Counted from the first letter of the stretch, positions 8,983 to 17,297 are shown. The stretch: 64,000 nucleotides of DNA from WHSW01 sp963722175 (GCA_963722175.1 CAVRKA010000004.1:124001-188000); one strand, 5' to 3'. Translations and numbers: made by a program. Notes: generated from the letters alone by a model not told the origin.

Positions 8983-9045
8983 GCAAGCCCTCCTTGCCGG
9001 ATGGTGAATCGCCCACGACATGTCCGCTGCGCCACGATTTCGTTA

Positions 9046-10464
9046 CTACCGCGGAACCGAGAGGATCTTCTGGCGCGGGCGGGTGCCGTGGATCAGGGTG
9101 ACGTAGGCGCGCCGGTGGCCAAGCGCGGTCGACCACAGGGTGCCGGTCTCCCTCGAGAGGAGCGTGCGCCCGGAGCCGTGCGCCGCGGTCGAGGCGAGCT
9201 TCAGCCGGTCAGCCCTCCGGGTGCTGCGCACGTAGAGCAGGTACTTGCCGCGCAGGCTCGGGTTGGAGAGGCCCTCGCTGCGCGATCGGACCAGGGTCGA
9301 CTTCGCCCGCTTGGGCCGCTGCACGCCGAGCAGCCGGCGGATGATCAGGTTCCTGGCGCCGGTCGCGCGGGCATAGACGAGCCGGCTGCCGTCGAGGCTG
9401 GGACGGCCCAGCTGGGAGCTGCGCCCGGCGCGCCCGAGCGAGCGCTGCGGTCCAGGGTTCGCCGGGTTGACGAGCTTGCGGGCGCGCATGTAGTCGCGCC
9501 CGTCGTGGCGGGCGCGCCAGACCACCCACCGGTTGGAGACCGCGACCGCGTCCGCACCCGCGGCCGGCACGCGGCCGATCTCGCTCAGGTCCTTGGCCGA
9601 GAGGATCGTGATCTTGCCGGCGGCGATCACCGCGACCCTGCCGTCGCCGAGCGCCGGGTTGCGGCCCGGGAGGCGGATGTCGTCGCCCGAGCGGCGGATG
9701 AAACCGCGGCCGTCCGGGCGCTGGAAGGCGACGTCGTCACCGCCCAGCGACGGGTCGGCGGCGGGCCTGGCCTCGGTCTGCGCGGCGCCCGCCGGGATGG
9801 CGACGATCAGCGCCCCGGCCGCGGCGAGCAGAGCGAGCCCGTCGCCGAAGCGAAAGCCACGGTAGATCGCCGGCCGGCCGGCCATCGCCTCGGTGATCGC
9901 AATCCCGGCGTCGCGATCCGCGATCGGCGCAACGAGCGCGATCGGCAGCGCCCGCCCGATCCCGAACGCGAGCCCGACGCCGAGCCCGACGGTCGGCTCG
10001 CCGACCGCGAAGGCGATCCCGGCGAGCGCGAAGACGCCGAAGGTGAGCACGAAGGTGGTGAACCCGAGCCCGAGCAGGACGCCGTAGAGGCCGGCGGCGA
10101 CCGGCATCGGCATCACCCGGCGCCAGTGCTCGGGAAGCTGGCGGCGCAGCTGCGGCAGGATCGGGACGCCGCGCAGCTCGAGCGCCGCGCCGACCAGCGC
10201 GATCGCGGCGGCGGCGATGTAGGCGGCGCCGTGGTCGGTTCCCTGCAGGAGGCCGCCGGCGACCGCGAGCGCGCCGAAGGTCAGCACGCCGCCGACCAGC
10301 ACGCCGATCGTGAAGGTGGCGCAGGCGGGGATCGTGGTCGCAAGGCCGCCGCGGTGGCCGACCGGGCCGATCGTCTCGATCATCGAAAAGCCGCACGGCG
10401 ACCAGGTGCCGGTGAGCCCGGCCAGCAGCGCGGCGACCGTGAGCGTGACCTCGAGGCCGCTCAA
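9046..10464 (-). CDS. CcdA/DsbD-like membrane domain fused to beta-propeller-like domain
   Basis: 472 residues; TTG start at 10464 overlaps the stop of the upstream MauA-like gene (TTGA). Residues 1-235 have about six TM segments with Cys24 in SPCGF and Cys48 in PACAT, the paired-cysteine layout of CcdA/DsbD thiol-disulfide carriers. Residues about 240-472 are exported and carry five similar 35-40-residue units (VAVIAAGKITIL, WVVWRARHDGRD, RLVYARATGARN, YLLYVRSTRRAD, YVTLIHGTRPRQ), like TolB/WD-type propeller blades. I infer that electrons cross the membrane to the MauA-like partner. No single family covers this fusion. Confidence 0.75.
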   Translation of the reverse strand: MSGLEVTLTVAALLAGLTGTWSPCGFSMIETIGPVGHRGGLATTIPACATFTIGVLVGGVLTFGALAVAGGLLQGTDHGAAYIAAAAIALVGAALELRGVPILPQLRRQLPEHWRRVMPMPVAAGLYGVLLGLGFTTFVLTFGVFALAGIAFAVGEPTVGLGVGLAFGIGRALPIALVAPIADRDAGIAITEAMAGRPAIYRGFRFGDGLALLAAAGALIVAIPAGAAQTEARPAADPSLGGDDVAFQRPDGRGFIRRSGDDIRLPGRNPALGDGRVAVIAAGKITILSAKDLSEIGRVPAAGADAVAVSNRWVVWRARHDGRDYMRARKLVNPANPGPQRSLGRAGRSSQLGRPSLDGSRLVYARATGARNLIIRRLLGVQRPKRAKSTLVRSRSEGLSNPSLRGKYLLYVRSTRRADRLKLASTAAHGSGRTLLSRETGTLWSTALGHRRAYVTLIHGTRPRQKILSVPR

Positions 10465-11036
10465 CAGGGCACCTTGGTCTGGAAGTACATGACGCAGAAG
10501 ACCTTGCGGCCGCGAAAGCAGTAGCCCTCGAGCGCCGCGTCGCCGTTGATCCGCTTCTGTGTGTGGGCGCAGCAGTCGACGAGCTTGCGGACCGTGCCGC
10601 CGCAGCAGCGGTACCAGCCGCCGTCGATGTGCGGGTCGAAGCCGTAGAGGCGCGAGGTCGCCTCGCAGACCTTGGTCCGCGGCGCCGGCGGCAGCGGCCG
10701 GCCGTCGGGGTCGCGGAGCGTTCTGCCGTGGTCGTCGACCGGCTCTCCCCGGCCGTTGACGGGGCGGCCGAGGTCGTCGACCGGCTCGCCGTCCTCGGCG
10801 CGCAGCGGGTAGCCGTGACCGTCGATTCGCGGCGTCCCGGTCGGGTGTAGGCAGGAGCCGGTGGTGAAGATGTGCCCGCAGAAGTGGTAGGCGTCGGCCT
10901 CGCCCGGCTTCACCGCGCGAGCGACCAGGCCGCCGGCGGTGATCGCGGTCAGCGCCCCGCCGACCCGGGCGAGGAAGCCGCGCCTCGAGGTGTCACCGGC
11001 GAGCGAGTCCAGCGCCCGCCCGACGCGCTCAGACAC
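10461..11036 (-). CDS. Tat-exported MauA-like (methylamine dehydrogenase light chain-like) Cys-rich protein
   Basis: 191 residues from GTG 11036. Residues 17-22 (SRRGFL) plus the following Ala/Gly core form a twin-arginine signal. The mature part has ten cysteines (53, 62, 124, 144, 145, 155, 156, 173, 181, 191), including RCCGGT and DCC, which resemble the MauA core. Only one Trp exists (141), so the tryptophan-tryptophylquinone of true MauA, which needs two, cannot form. Residues about 71-116 are an insert of D-G-x-P-V/L repeats. It lies between MauE-MauD and CcdA-like genes; no MauB or MauG is in the window. Function unknown. Confidence 0.78.
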   Translation of the reverse strand: MSERVGRALDSLAGDTSRRGFLARVGGALTAITAGGLVARAVKPGEADAYHFCGHIFTTGSCLHPTGTPRIDGHGYPLRAEDGEPVDDLGRPVNGRGEPVDDHGRTLRDPDGRPLPPAPRTKVCEATSRLYGFDPHIDGGWYRCCGGTVRKLVDCCAHTQKRINGDAALEGYCFRGRKVFCVMYFQTKVPC

Positions 11037-11931
11037 CGATCACCCCGGCCGCGAGGTCGCGCTCGCCGCGGCGCCGCTCGGCCGTCGCAAGCACGCTCTC
11101 GAGCTGCGCGAGGTTGTTGAACGTGCCCTTCGCGAGCACGGTGCCCTCCCGATCGAGGGCGATCGCGAACGGGCTCCCCGGAATCCCGAGCTCGCGCCAG
11201 ACCGCGGCCTCGGCCACCTCCTCGAAGGTCTCGACCGCAACCAGCGGGTCGCCGTCGAGGACCCGGATCGAGGGCTCGAGCGAGCGGCACACGTGGCAGC
11301 CGTCGGAGACGAAGACGGCCAGCGCCAGGGCGGTCTCGGGATCGAGCGCGAACCGCTCGATCAGCGCCACCCGGGCGAACACCGACGGTCCCTCCTCGGC
11401 GATCTCGAGCGCGCTCCCCGAGCCGAGTCGAAGGCGCAGCAGCCCGACCTCGCGCGCGAGCGCAAGCACGGCGACCGCGAGCCCGACCACGGCGAGCAGC
11501 GCGACGGCCAGCCCGAGGCCGAGCCACTCGTCGGTGGAGAGATCGCCCTCGGGGAGCGCGGGAAGGGCGGTGAAGGCAACGGCGAGCGCCACGTTGCGCG
11601 CCACCGACAGCCAGCCGACCGTCGAGCGGGCGCCGAAGCACGCGCAGGGAGCGCCGGCGCGGCCGCGGAGGATCGCCCCGACCATCGTCGCCGCGAACAT
11701 CGCCATCAGCGCCGCGGCCAGGTAGGCGGCGGTCGCCGAGCCGGCGATCACCCCGGCCGCGAGGCCGAGCTCGGCGACGATCAGCAGCGCCCAGGCGACC
11801 GCCTGCGCCCGCCGCCCGTCGATGCCGAAGGTCGCCAGGGCGGCGCGGCTCGACGCCGGGCTTGCGAGCTTCGCGATGCTCGCCCCTCCCAGCACTCCGC
11901 CAAGTACCAGTCGCGCTACGACCTCGAGCAC
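11029..11931 (-). CDS. MauE-like membrane protein fused to MauD/thioredoxin-like domain
   Basis: 300 residues from GTG 11931; its end overlaps the start of the MauA-like gene by 8 bp. Residues 1-165 are a four-TM MauE/DoxX-like domain with the family cysteine motif PCACFG (about 93-98). After a further TM (about 140-165) comes a thioredoxin-fold domain (about 185-290) with CHVC as the redox pair, a cis-Pro region in GIPGSPFAIALDREG, and a C-terminal helix. In methylamine utilisation MauE and MauD are separate proteins needed to form the light chain's disulfides; here they are one polypeptide, presumably serving the ten-cysteine partner. Confidence 0.82.
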   Translation of the reverse strand: MLEVVARLVLGGVLGGASIAKLASPASSRAALATFGIDGRRAQAVAWALLIVAELGLAAGVIAGSATAAYLAAALMAMFAATMVGAILRGRAGAPCACFGARSTVGWLSVARNVALAVAFTALPALPEGDLSTDEWLGLGLAVALLAVVGLAVAVLALAREVGLLRLRLGSGSALEIAEEGPSVFARVALIERFALDPETALALAVFVSDGCHVCRSLEPSIRVLDGDPLVAVETFEEVAEAAVWRELGIPGSPFAIALDREGTVLAKGTFNNLAQLESVLATAERRRGERDLAAGVIGV

Positions 11932-12017
11932 GCGCCGGACGCTACCAAGCGCCCCTGAGCGACCCGTAGATCGTAGGGTCGGTCGTGCAACCAGCTCCGA
12001 TGTGAAGGGAAGTCCGC

Positions 12018-12530
12018 ATGTCCGACCGACCAGTGTTCCTCTACGCCGCCATCTACGACGAGATCGCCGACGCCGAGGCCGATTACGAGGCCGTCTTCGA
12101 CCTCCACGCCCTGGGGGCGATCGGTACCTTCGACTCGGCGGTGATCCGCAAGGAGGAGGACGGCAAGGTCCGAGTGACGAAGACCGAGAAGCCGACCCAG
12201 CACGGCGCCTGGACCGGCGCGGGCGTCGGTGCCCTGGTCGGGATCATCTTCCCGCCGGCCATCCTCGGCACCGCGATCGTCGGTGCCGGTGCCGGCGGCT
12301 TGATCGGGCACCTGCGGCGCGGGATCTCCCGCGAGGACCTCAAGGAGCTCGGCGAGGACCTCGAGGCCGGCAACGCCGCCGTGATCGTGATCGGCGAGTC
12401 GAAGATCGAGGAGCAGCTCGAGAAGGCGACCCGGCGCGCCGTCAAGCTGATCGAGAAGCAGATCGACGCGGACGCGGACGAGCTCAAGCGCGAGATCGAG
12501 GCGGCGGCCAAGGAGGACGCGGCGGCGTAG
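12018..12530 (+). CDS. DUF1269-family membrane protein
   Basis: 170 residues from ATG 12018 with ribosome-binding site GAAGGGA. Residues 1-60 form a ferredoxin-like alpha/beta part, 61-100 a Gly-rich hydrophobic hairpin (WTGAGVGALVGIIF, GAGAGGLIGHL), and 100-170 a charged coiled region ending in acidic and Ala repeats. DUF1269 proteins are membrane-associated, stress-linked and uncharacterised. It diverges from the MauE-MauD operon with 86 bp between starts. Confidence 0.85.
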   Translation: MSDRPVFLYAAIYDEIADAEADYEAVFDLHALGAIGTFDSAVIRKEEDGKVRVTKTEKPTQHGAWTGAGVGALVGIIFPPAILGTAIVGAGAGGLIGHLRRGISREDLKELGEDLEAGNAAVIVIGESKIEEQLEKATRRAVKLIEKQIDADADELKREIEAAAKEDAAA

Positions 12531-12551
12531 GGCCGCGGCCGGGCGGGCCGC

Positions 12552-13583
12552 TCAGCCGATCGCGACCATGCGCTCGATCGGCACTCGCGCGCGCTCGGCG
12601 ATCTCGGCCGGGACCTTGACCTCGAACTTCATCTCCCGCAGCGAGTCGCGCAGCTTCGGCAGCGTGATCATCTTCATGTACTTGCAGAAGGCCATCCGGT
12701 TCGCCTCGATCAGGTTCGCCTGCGGCGCCGCCTGCTGGAGCGGGTAGAGCATCCCGTTCTCGGTCGCGACGATGAACTCGCCGTCGGGGTGCTTCTCGAC
12801 GTGCTCGAGCATCCCCGAGGTCGAGAGCATGTGCACGCCCTCGGCCGAGATGTCGCCGGAGGCGACGTATTCGAGCGCCTGGGTCGAGCAGCCGCACTCG
12901 GGGTGGATCAGGAACTCGGCGCCGGGGTGCTCGGCGCGGGTGCGGGTGATGTCGTCGGGGCGGATTCCGGCGTGCACGTGGCACTCGCCGTCCCAGACGT
13001 GAAAGCGCGCATAGCGCTCGGGATCGTCGACCAGCCCGGTCTCCCGGGCGACGAACGAGCCGAGCCACATGTCGGGGCCGAAGAGGATCTCGGTGTCGGG
13101 GCCGTGCTCGGCCCAGATGTGCTCGACGACCTTGACGGCGTTCGAGGAGGTGCAGCAGTAGTCGGTCTCGGCCTTGACCTGGGCCGAGGTGTTGACGTAC
13201 ATGACCACGACCGCGCCGGGGTGCTCGGCCTTCCAAGCGCGCAGCTGGTCGGCGTCGATCGAGTCGGAGAGCGAGCAGCCGGCGTCGGGGTCCGGGATCA
13301 GCACGCGCTTGTCCGGCGAGAGGATCGAAGCCGTCTCGGCCATGAAGTGGACGCCGCAGAAGACGATCACGTCGGCGTCGGTCGAGGCGGCCTCGCGCGA
13401 GAGCCCGAGCGAATCGCCCATGTGATCGGCGACGTCCTGGATCTCCGGCACCTGGTAGTTGTGGGCGAGGATCACCGCGTTGCGCTCGGCGGCGAGCGCG
13501 CGCACCTCGGCGGACATCCGCTCGATCTCCTCCGGTGTCAGGTCGGCGGTCGGGTTCGGTTGAAGTGTGGGCAGCTGTTGCAT
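12552..13583 (-). CDS. nadA: Quinolinate synthase NadA
   Basis: 343 residues from ATG 13583. Condenses iminoaspartate with dihydroxyacetone phosphate to quinolinate in de novo NAD synthesis and carries a [4Fe-4S] cluster. Visible family markers: AHNYQVPEIQD, VFCGVHFMAETA (first cluster Cys), TSSNAVKVV, HPECGC (second Cys), TSGML and ANRMAFCKYMKM (third Cys). nadB is not in the window, and nadC lies about 6 kb away at 18824. A 7-bp inverted repeat upstream (13619-13636) may be its operator. Confidence 0.97.
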   Translation of the reverse strand: MQQLPTLQPNPTADLTPEEIERMSAEVRALAAERNAVILAHNYQVPEIQDVADHMGDSLGLSREAASTDADVIVFCGVHFMAETASILSPDKRVLIPDPDAGCSLSDSIDADQLRAWKAEHPGAVVVMYVNTSAQVKAETDYCCTSSNAVKVVEHIWAEHGPDTEILFGPDMWLGSFVARETGLVDDPERYARFHVWDGECHVHAGIRPDDITRTRAEHPGAEFLIHPECGCSTQALEYVASGDISAEGVHMLSTSGMLEHVEKHPDGEFIVATENGMLYPLQQAAPQANLIEANRMAFCKYMKMITLPKLRDSLREMKFEVKVPAEIAERARVPIERMVAIG

Positions 13584-13618
13584 GCTGGCCTGCTTCCTTC
13601 CTATGTTCGCCGGCCCGT

Positions 13619-13636
13619 GTTGGTCCGCTGACCAAC
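13619..13636. promoter_or_regulatory. Candidate operator in the nadA/glycosylase divergent promoter
   Basis: Arms GTTGGTC (13619-13625) and GACCAAC (13630-13636) are perfect reverse complements with a 4-nt spacer, 36 bp upstream of the nadA start and 43 bp upstream of the Fpg-type gene. Dyads like this suit a dimeric repressor; which one cannot be told from sequence alone. Confidence 0.4.
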
Positions 13637-13678
13637 CTCAAACCGGGCGAATGAACTGCGGCACAGTTTACTGAGGGA

Positions 13679-14572
13679 ATGCCCGAATTACCGGAAGTCG
13701 AGATCACCGCCCGCCGCCTCGGCGACGCGTTGGCCGGAGCCGCGGTCGAGTCCACCCTGGCCCCCGGCATGGTCGCGGTGAAGACGCTCGACCCTCCGCT
13801 CAGCGCGCTCGAGGGGATGACGGTTTCCGGGACCGCCCGGGTCGGGAAGATGCCCATCGTCCGCTTCTCCGGCCCGCGGCAGACCTCGCCGGAGCGGACG
13901 CGAAGCGGAGCATCCGGCGAGCTGTTCCTCCTGGTGCACCTGATGTCCGCGGGGCGCCTTCAGGTTTTCGACAAGCGCGCCTCGCTCAAGGATCGCGCCT
14001 CGCGGGTGCTGATCCGGCTCGCCGACGGGCGCGAGCTGCGCCTGCGTGAGTTCGGCACCAAGCAGCGAGCGTGGACGAAGCTCTATCGGCCCGGCGGCGT
14101 CGAGAGCGACGAGATGGTCGCGACGCTCGGCCCCGAAGCGTGGCCCGCCCCGCCGCTGGAGACGCTCGCGGCAGCGATCGACCAGCCGCGCCAGCTCCAC
14201 CCGCTGCTTCGCGACCAGCGCGCGATTGCCGGGATCGGCCGCTCCTGGGTCGACGAGGTCCTCTGGAAGGCGAAGCTCGCGCCGTTCCGCAAGGGCTCCG
14301 ACCTCGAGCCCGACGAGGTCGAGCGGCTGCACGCCGCCCTGCACGTGCTCGGCGGCGCGATCGACCACTACGAGGAGGTGATCGGCGAGACGGTCCCCGA
14401 CAAGCTGCCGATGCCGCTCAAGGTCCACCGCCGCGAGGGCGAGCCATGCCCGCGATGCGGGACCACGATCGAGGCCGTCTACTTCGCCGAGCACCAGACC
14501 AACTATTGCCCGCACTGCCAGACCGGCGGTAAGGTGCTCAAGGATCGCCGGCTGTCCCGGCTGCTGAAGTGA
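13679..14572 (+). CDS. Formamidopyrimidine-DNA glycosylase family (Fpg/Nei)
   Basis: 297 residues beginning MPELPEVE, whose Pro2 and Glu3 are the catalytic N-terminus of the Fpg/Nei family that excises oxidised bases. Other features are VGKMPIV (beta-hairpin Lys), LVHLMSAGRL, a helix-two-turn-helix (IAGIGRSWVDEVLWKAKLAP, about 182-201) in place of the usual G-L-G-N-I-Y, and a C-terminal zinc finger CPRCG...CPHCQTGG. An insert around residues 65-78 is unusual. The altered motif points to an actinobacterial Fpg2/Nei-like paralogue rather than classical MutM. Overlaps the next gene by 4 bp. Confidence 0.9.
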   Translation: MPELPEVEITARRLGDALAGAAVESTLAPGMVAVKTLDPPLSALEGMTVSGTARVGKMPIVRFSGPRQTSPERTRSGASGELFLLVHLMSAGRLQVFDKRASLKDRASRVLIRLADGRELRLREFGTKQRAWTKLYRPGGVESDEMVATLGPEAWPAPPLETLAAAIDQPRQLHPLLRDQRAIAGIGRSWVDEVLWKAKLAPFRKGSDLEPDEVERLHAALHVLGGAIDHYEEVIGETVPDKLPMPLKVHRREGEPCPRCGTTIEAVYFAEHQTNYCPHCQTGGKVLKDRRLSRLLK

Positions 14573-15915
14573 AGGATCGGCGGGAACCGATGGAGCGGAT
14601 CAACAAGCGCGGAGGCCCGCGTCGCCATGCCGCGATCGCCGTCGCGACGGCCGCGATCTTCCTGGCGATCGGCGGATCCGCATCGGCGAAGACGCTGTTC
14701 GGCGTCGTTCCGCAGGACGGTGCGCTGCCCAGCGGCGACGAGCTGCGGCTGATGAACCATGGGGGCGCGAAGTTGATCCGGACGATGGCCCACTGGCCGA
14801 CGGCGCAACCGACCAAGAAGCGGCACTACAACTGGACGACGCTCGACGGCATCGTTCGCGAGACGACCAGGCACGGCGTGAAGCCCTATCTGTTCTTCTA
14901 CGGCACCCCGGACTGGGCGGTCGCCAAGGACGGACACGACTGCGCGCCCGGTGCCTGCTCGGCCTACCCGCCGAGCTCGCGTGCGACCCGCAAGGCGTTC
15001 GCGGACTTCGCCGCCGCCGCCGTCAAGCGCTACGGGCCAGGCGGCGCCTTCTGGAGGAAACCCAGGTCCGGCGGGCGGGCGACGCTCCCCGCGCTCGGGC
15101 CGATCGATCCCTGCACGATCGATCCCACACTTCCGGGCTGCGCGCCGCCGCCGCCGACGGTCTGCGACCTCAACCCGAGCCTGCCCGGCTGCGCGCCCCC
15201 GGACGGACCGGGCACGACCCCGCCCCCACCACCCCCACCGACGACGCCACCCGGGCCGAACGAGCCGCCCTGCGGGTGCCGCAAGCCCCGCCCGATCCGG
15301 GTCTGGCAGATCTGGAACGAGCAGAACTCGCCCAAGTACTTCGCTCCGAGGGTCGACGTCAAGAAGTACGCGAAGCTGCTCAAGGCCGCCAACACCGCGA
15401 TCAAGAAGGTCGATCGCCGCGCCGAGGTGGTGCTCGGCGGGATGTGGGGACCCGAGAACGCCGGGAAGGTGGTCGACCCGATCTCGAAGTACCTGAAGCG
15501 GCTCTACGAGATCCGCCGCGTGGAGCGCACCTTCGACTCGATCGCGGTCCACCCCTACTCCGCGAACGTCGCCGGCGCGCTGGCCCAGCTCGACACCACC
15601 CGGCGGGTCGCGGACCGCGCCGGCGACCGCGGCGCCGGCATCTGGGTGACGGAGATCGGCTGGGCGTCGGGCGGCCCGCCGGACGAGCCCTACGTGAAGG
15701 GGGACAAAGGCCAGGCGCACCTGCTCTCCAAGGCGCTCGGCAAGATGCAGAGCCGCCGTCGCCGTTACAACCTGCGCGGCGCCTTCTGGTACTCATGGCG
15801 CGACAAGGAGGGCGGCGAGAAGATCTGCGCCTGGTGCGGCAACGCCGGCCTTCGGGCCATGGACGGCTCCCCGAAGCCGGCCTGGAAGGCGTTCTCCCGA
15901 ATCGCGAAGCGCTGA
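14569..15915 (+). CDS. Secreted glycoside hydrolase (GH5/39-like TIM barrel) with Pro/Cys-rich insert
   Basis: 448 residues from a GTG overlapping the upstream stop (ATG at 14590 is an alternative start). Signal peptide ends near residue 40 (GSASA). Barrel motifs include GVKPYLFFYGTPDW, WQIWNEQN with predicted acid/base Glu251, VHPYSANVAG, and IWVTEIGW with predicted nucleophile Glu362. Residues about 168-240 interrupt the barrel just before the strand carrying Glu251. This insert has cysteines, a repeated P-x-L-P-G-C-A-P-P and a run of prolines and threonines. Substrate unknown; clan A retaining chemistry is likely. Confidence 0.82.
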   Translation: MKDRREPMERINKRGGPRRHAAIAVATAAIFLAIGGSASAKTLFGVVPQDGALPSGDELRLMNHGGAKLIRTMAHWPTAQPTKKRHYNWTTLDGIVRETTRHGVKPYLFFYGTPDWAVAKDGHDCAPGACSAYPPSSRATRKAFADFAAAAVKRYGPGGAFWRKPRSGGRATLPALGPIDPCTIDPTLPGCAPPPPTVCDLNPSLPGCAPPDGPGTTPPPPPPPTTPPGPNEPPCGCRKPRPIRVWQIWNEQNSPKYFAPRVDVKKYAKLLKAANTAIKKVDRRAEVVLGGMWGPENAGKVVDPISKYLKRLYEIRRVERTFDSIAVHPYSANVAGALAQLDTTRRVADRAGDRGAGIWVTEIGWASGGPPDEPYVKGDKGQAHLLSKALGKMQSRRRRYNLRGAFWYSWRDKEGGEKICAWCGNAGLRAMDGSPKPAWKAFSRIAKR

Positions 15916-15919
15916 GCCG

Positions 15920-17260
15920 TCAGAGCCCCGCGGGCGCCTCGCAGGGATCGCAGCCGGTGGTCCACGGGGCGTCGAATGCCCGCGCGCGGTTCAGGACCCG
16001 GCGGCGGTCCCCGCGCAGCAGCAAGCCCTGGTCGACCTCATGGCGCGTCCACCGGCGCAGCTTCGCGACGTACTCGCCGTGGGTCGGATAGAGGCCGGTG
16101 ATCTTGTCCGCGTCCCAGGCGGTGTGAGACCCGTAGAGCGGACAGCCCTCGGAGCTGTTGTACGCGACCGGCACCTCGACGAAGGGATGGCGCAGGCCGC
16201 CCTCGGCGAGCCCGTTCTCGTCGCGAACGATGTTCCCGCCGCCGGCGCGCTCGATCCGCGGGACCGACGGTGGCAACGTCCCGTCCTCCAGGTAGCGCAT
16301 CGTCCAGTAGCTGAGCGCGCGCGTGCTGAAGTCCACCGAGCCGCGGTTGATCGAGCAGGCGGCGTTGAGCGCCGTCGCCGCGTTCGGCGAGCCGAGGTCG
16401 CGGTCCTGTTCGCGGGTGATGTAGCCCCACCAGGCGGCCGGCGCGTGCGCCGTGCCCGCCTCCTCCCAGGCGACGTAGCGGTCGCTGTCGGGCTGCTCGG
16501 CGGGCGCGTTCTCCTCGTTGAGGTGGAAGATCGGCGTCGAGAAGTCCTCGAACGGCCCGCCGCCGCGGGTGATCACGTAGAGGTCGATCTGGCCGCGGTT
16601 GTAGCCGCCGTTGACGAAGTTGGTCAGGTAGAGCGCCGACTGCGAGGCGCCGGTCACGATCACGTCGCGGACGCGAAAGCCGGCGGTGGGATCGACCGCT
16701 CCGGGCGCGCGCAGCGCTCGGATCGCCTGGGAGAAGATGTCGTGGGAGAACGCGTCCCCCGGCGGGACGGACAGCGAGCCGTAGCGCTGCGGGTCCCAGC
16801 CGACGAGGGTCGTCGGCCCGCAGCAGACCCCGGCGAACTGCGCGGAGACCCCGACGTAGCCGACCCCGTGGCGCATCAGCCATTTCGCCTCGACCGGCCA
16901 TGCGGTCTCCAGGTCCGACTGGCCGGTGACGTTGAGCCACTCGACCAGGACCGTGCCGGAGAAGTCCGCCCGATCGCGTGGCAGCCGGACGAGCATCCGG
17001 CTCTCGTAGGGAGCGGTGGCGCCGCTGCCCAGGTCGGTGGCGGTGCCGCCGAAGAAGTACTCGGTCTCGGTGTAGTCGAAGCGCTTGCCCTGCAGGGCGA
17101 ACAGGCTGTGGTTCCAAGGGTAGCCGTGGCTTCCCCCCTCGACCGGACCGCTGACCACCGGGTTCGCCACCTCTTCCGCGGCGGTCGCGGCGGGCGGGAG
17201 CGTAGCGGCGACCAGCAGCGCCACGACGGCCAGGGCCCCGGTTCCTCCACGCAGTCTCAT
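15920..17260 (-). CDS. Secreted alpha/beta-hydrolase domain-containing protein
   Basis: 446 residues from ATG 17260 with a signal peptide (about 1-27, cleavage near TAAEE). Matches the alpha/beta-hydrolase-domain family of large secreted actinobacterial proteins: LVEWLNVTGQSD, GVGYVGVSAQ, nucleophile elbow VTGASQSA (Ser in G-A-S-Q-S), and LPPSVPRIE. A His near the C-terminus (PTHGEY or TRHEVD) could complete the triad. Substrate unknown. Convergent with the glycoside hydrolase, only 4 bp apart. Confidence 0.85.
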   Translation of the reverse strand: MRLRGGTGALAVVALLVAATLPPAATAAEEVANPVVSGPVEGGSHGYPWNHSLFALQGKRFDYTETEYFFGGTATDLGSGATAPYESRMLVRLPRDRADFSGTVLVEWLNVTGQSDLETAWPVEAKWLMRHGVGYVGVSAQFAGVCCGPTTLVGWDPQRYGSLSVPPGDAFSHDIFSQAIRALRAPGAVDPTAGFRVRDVIVTGASQSALYLTNFVNGGYNRGQIDLYVITRGGGPFEDFSTPIFHLNEENAPAEQPDSDRYVAWEEAGTAHAPAAWWGYITREQDRDLGSPNAATALNAACSINRGSVDFSTRALSYWTMRYLEDGTLPPSVPRIERAGGGNIVRDENGLAEGGLRHPFVEVPVAYNSSEGCPLYGSHTAWDADKITGLYPTHGEYVAKLRRWTRHEVDQGLLLRGDRRRVLNRARAFDAPWTTGCDPCEAPAGL

Positions 17261-17297
17261 CCCACTAACCCCGACGCGATGGTAATGCGCGGCGAGC

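Noticed and set aside
10461..11036. Calling the MauA-like protein a functional methylamine dehydrogenase light chain
   Set aside because: Only one Trp is present, so TTQ cannot form, and no MauB or MauG gene accompanies it here.
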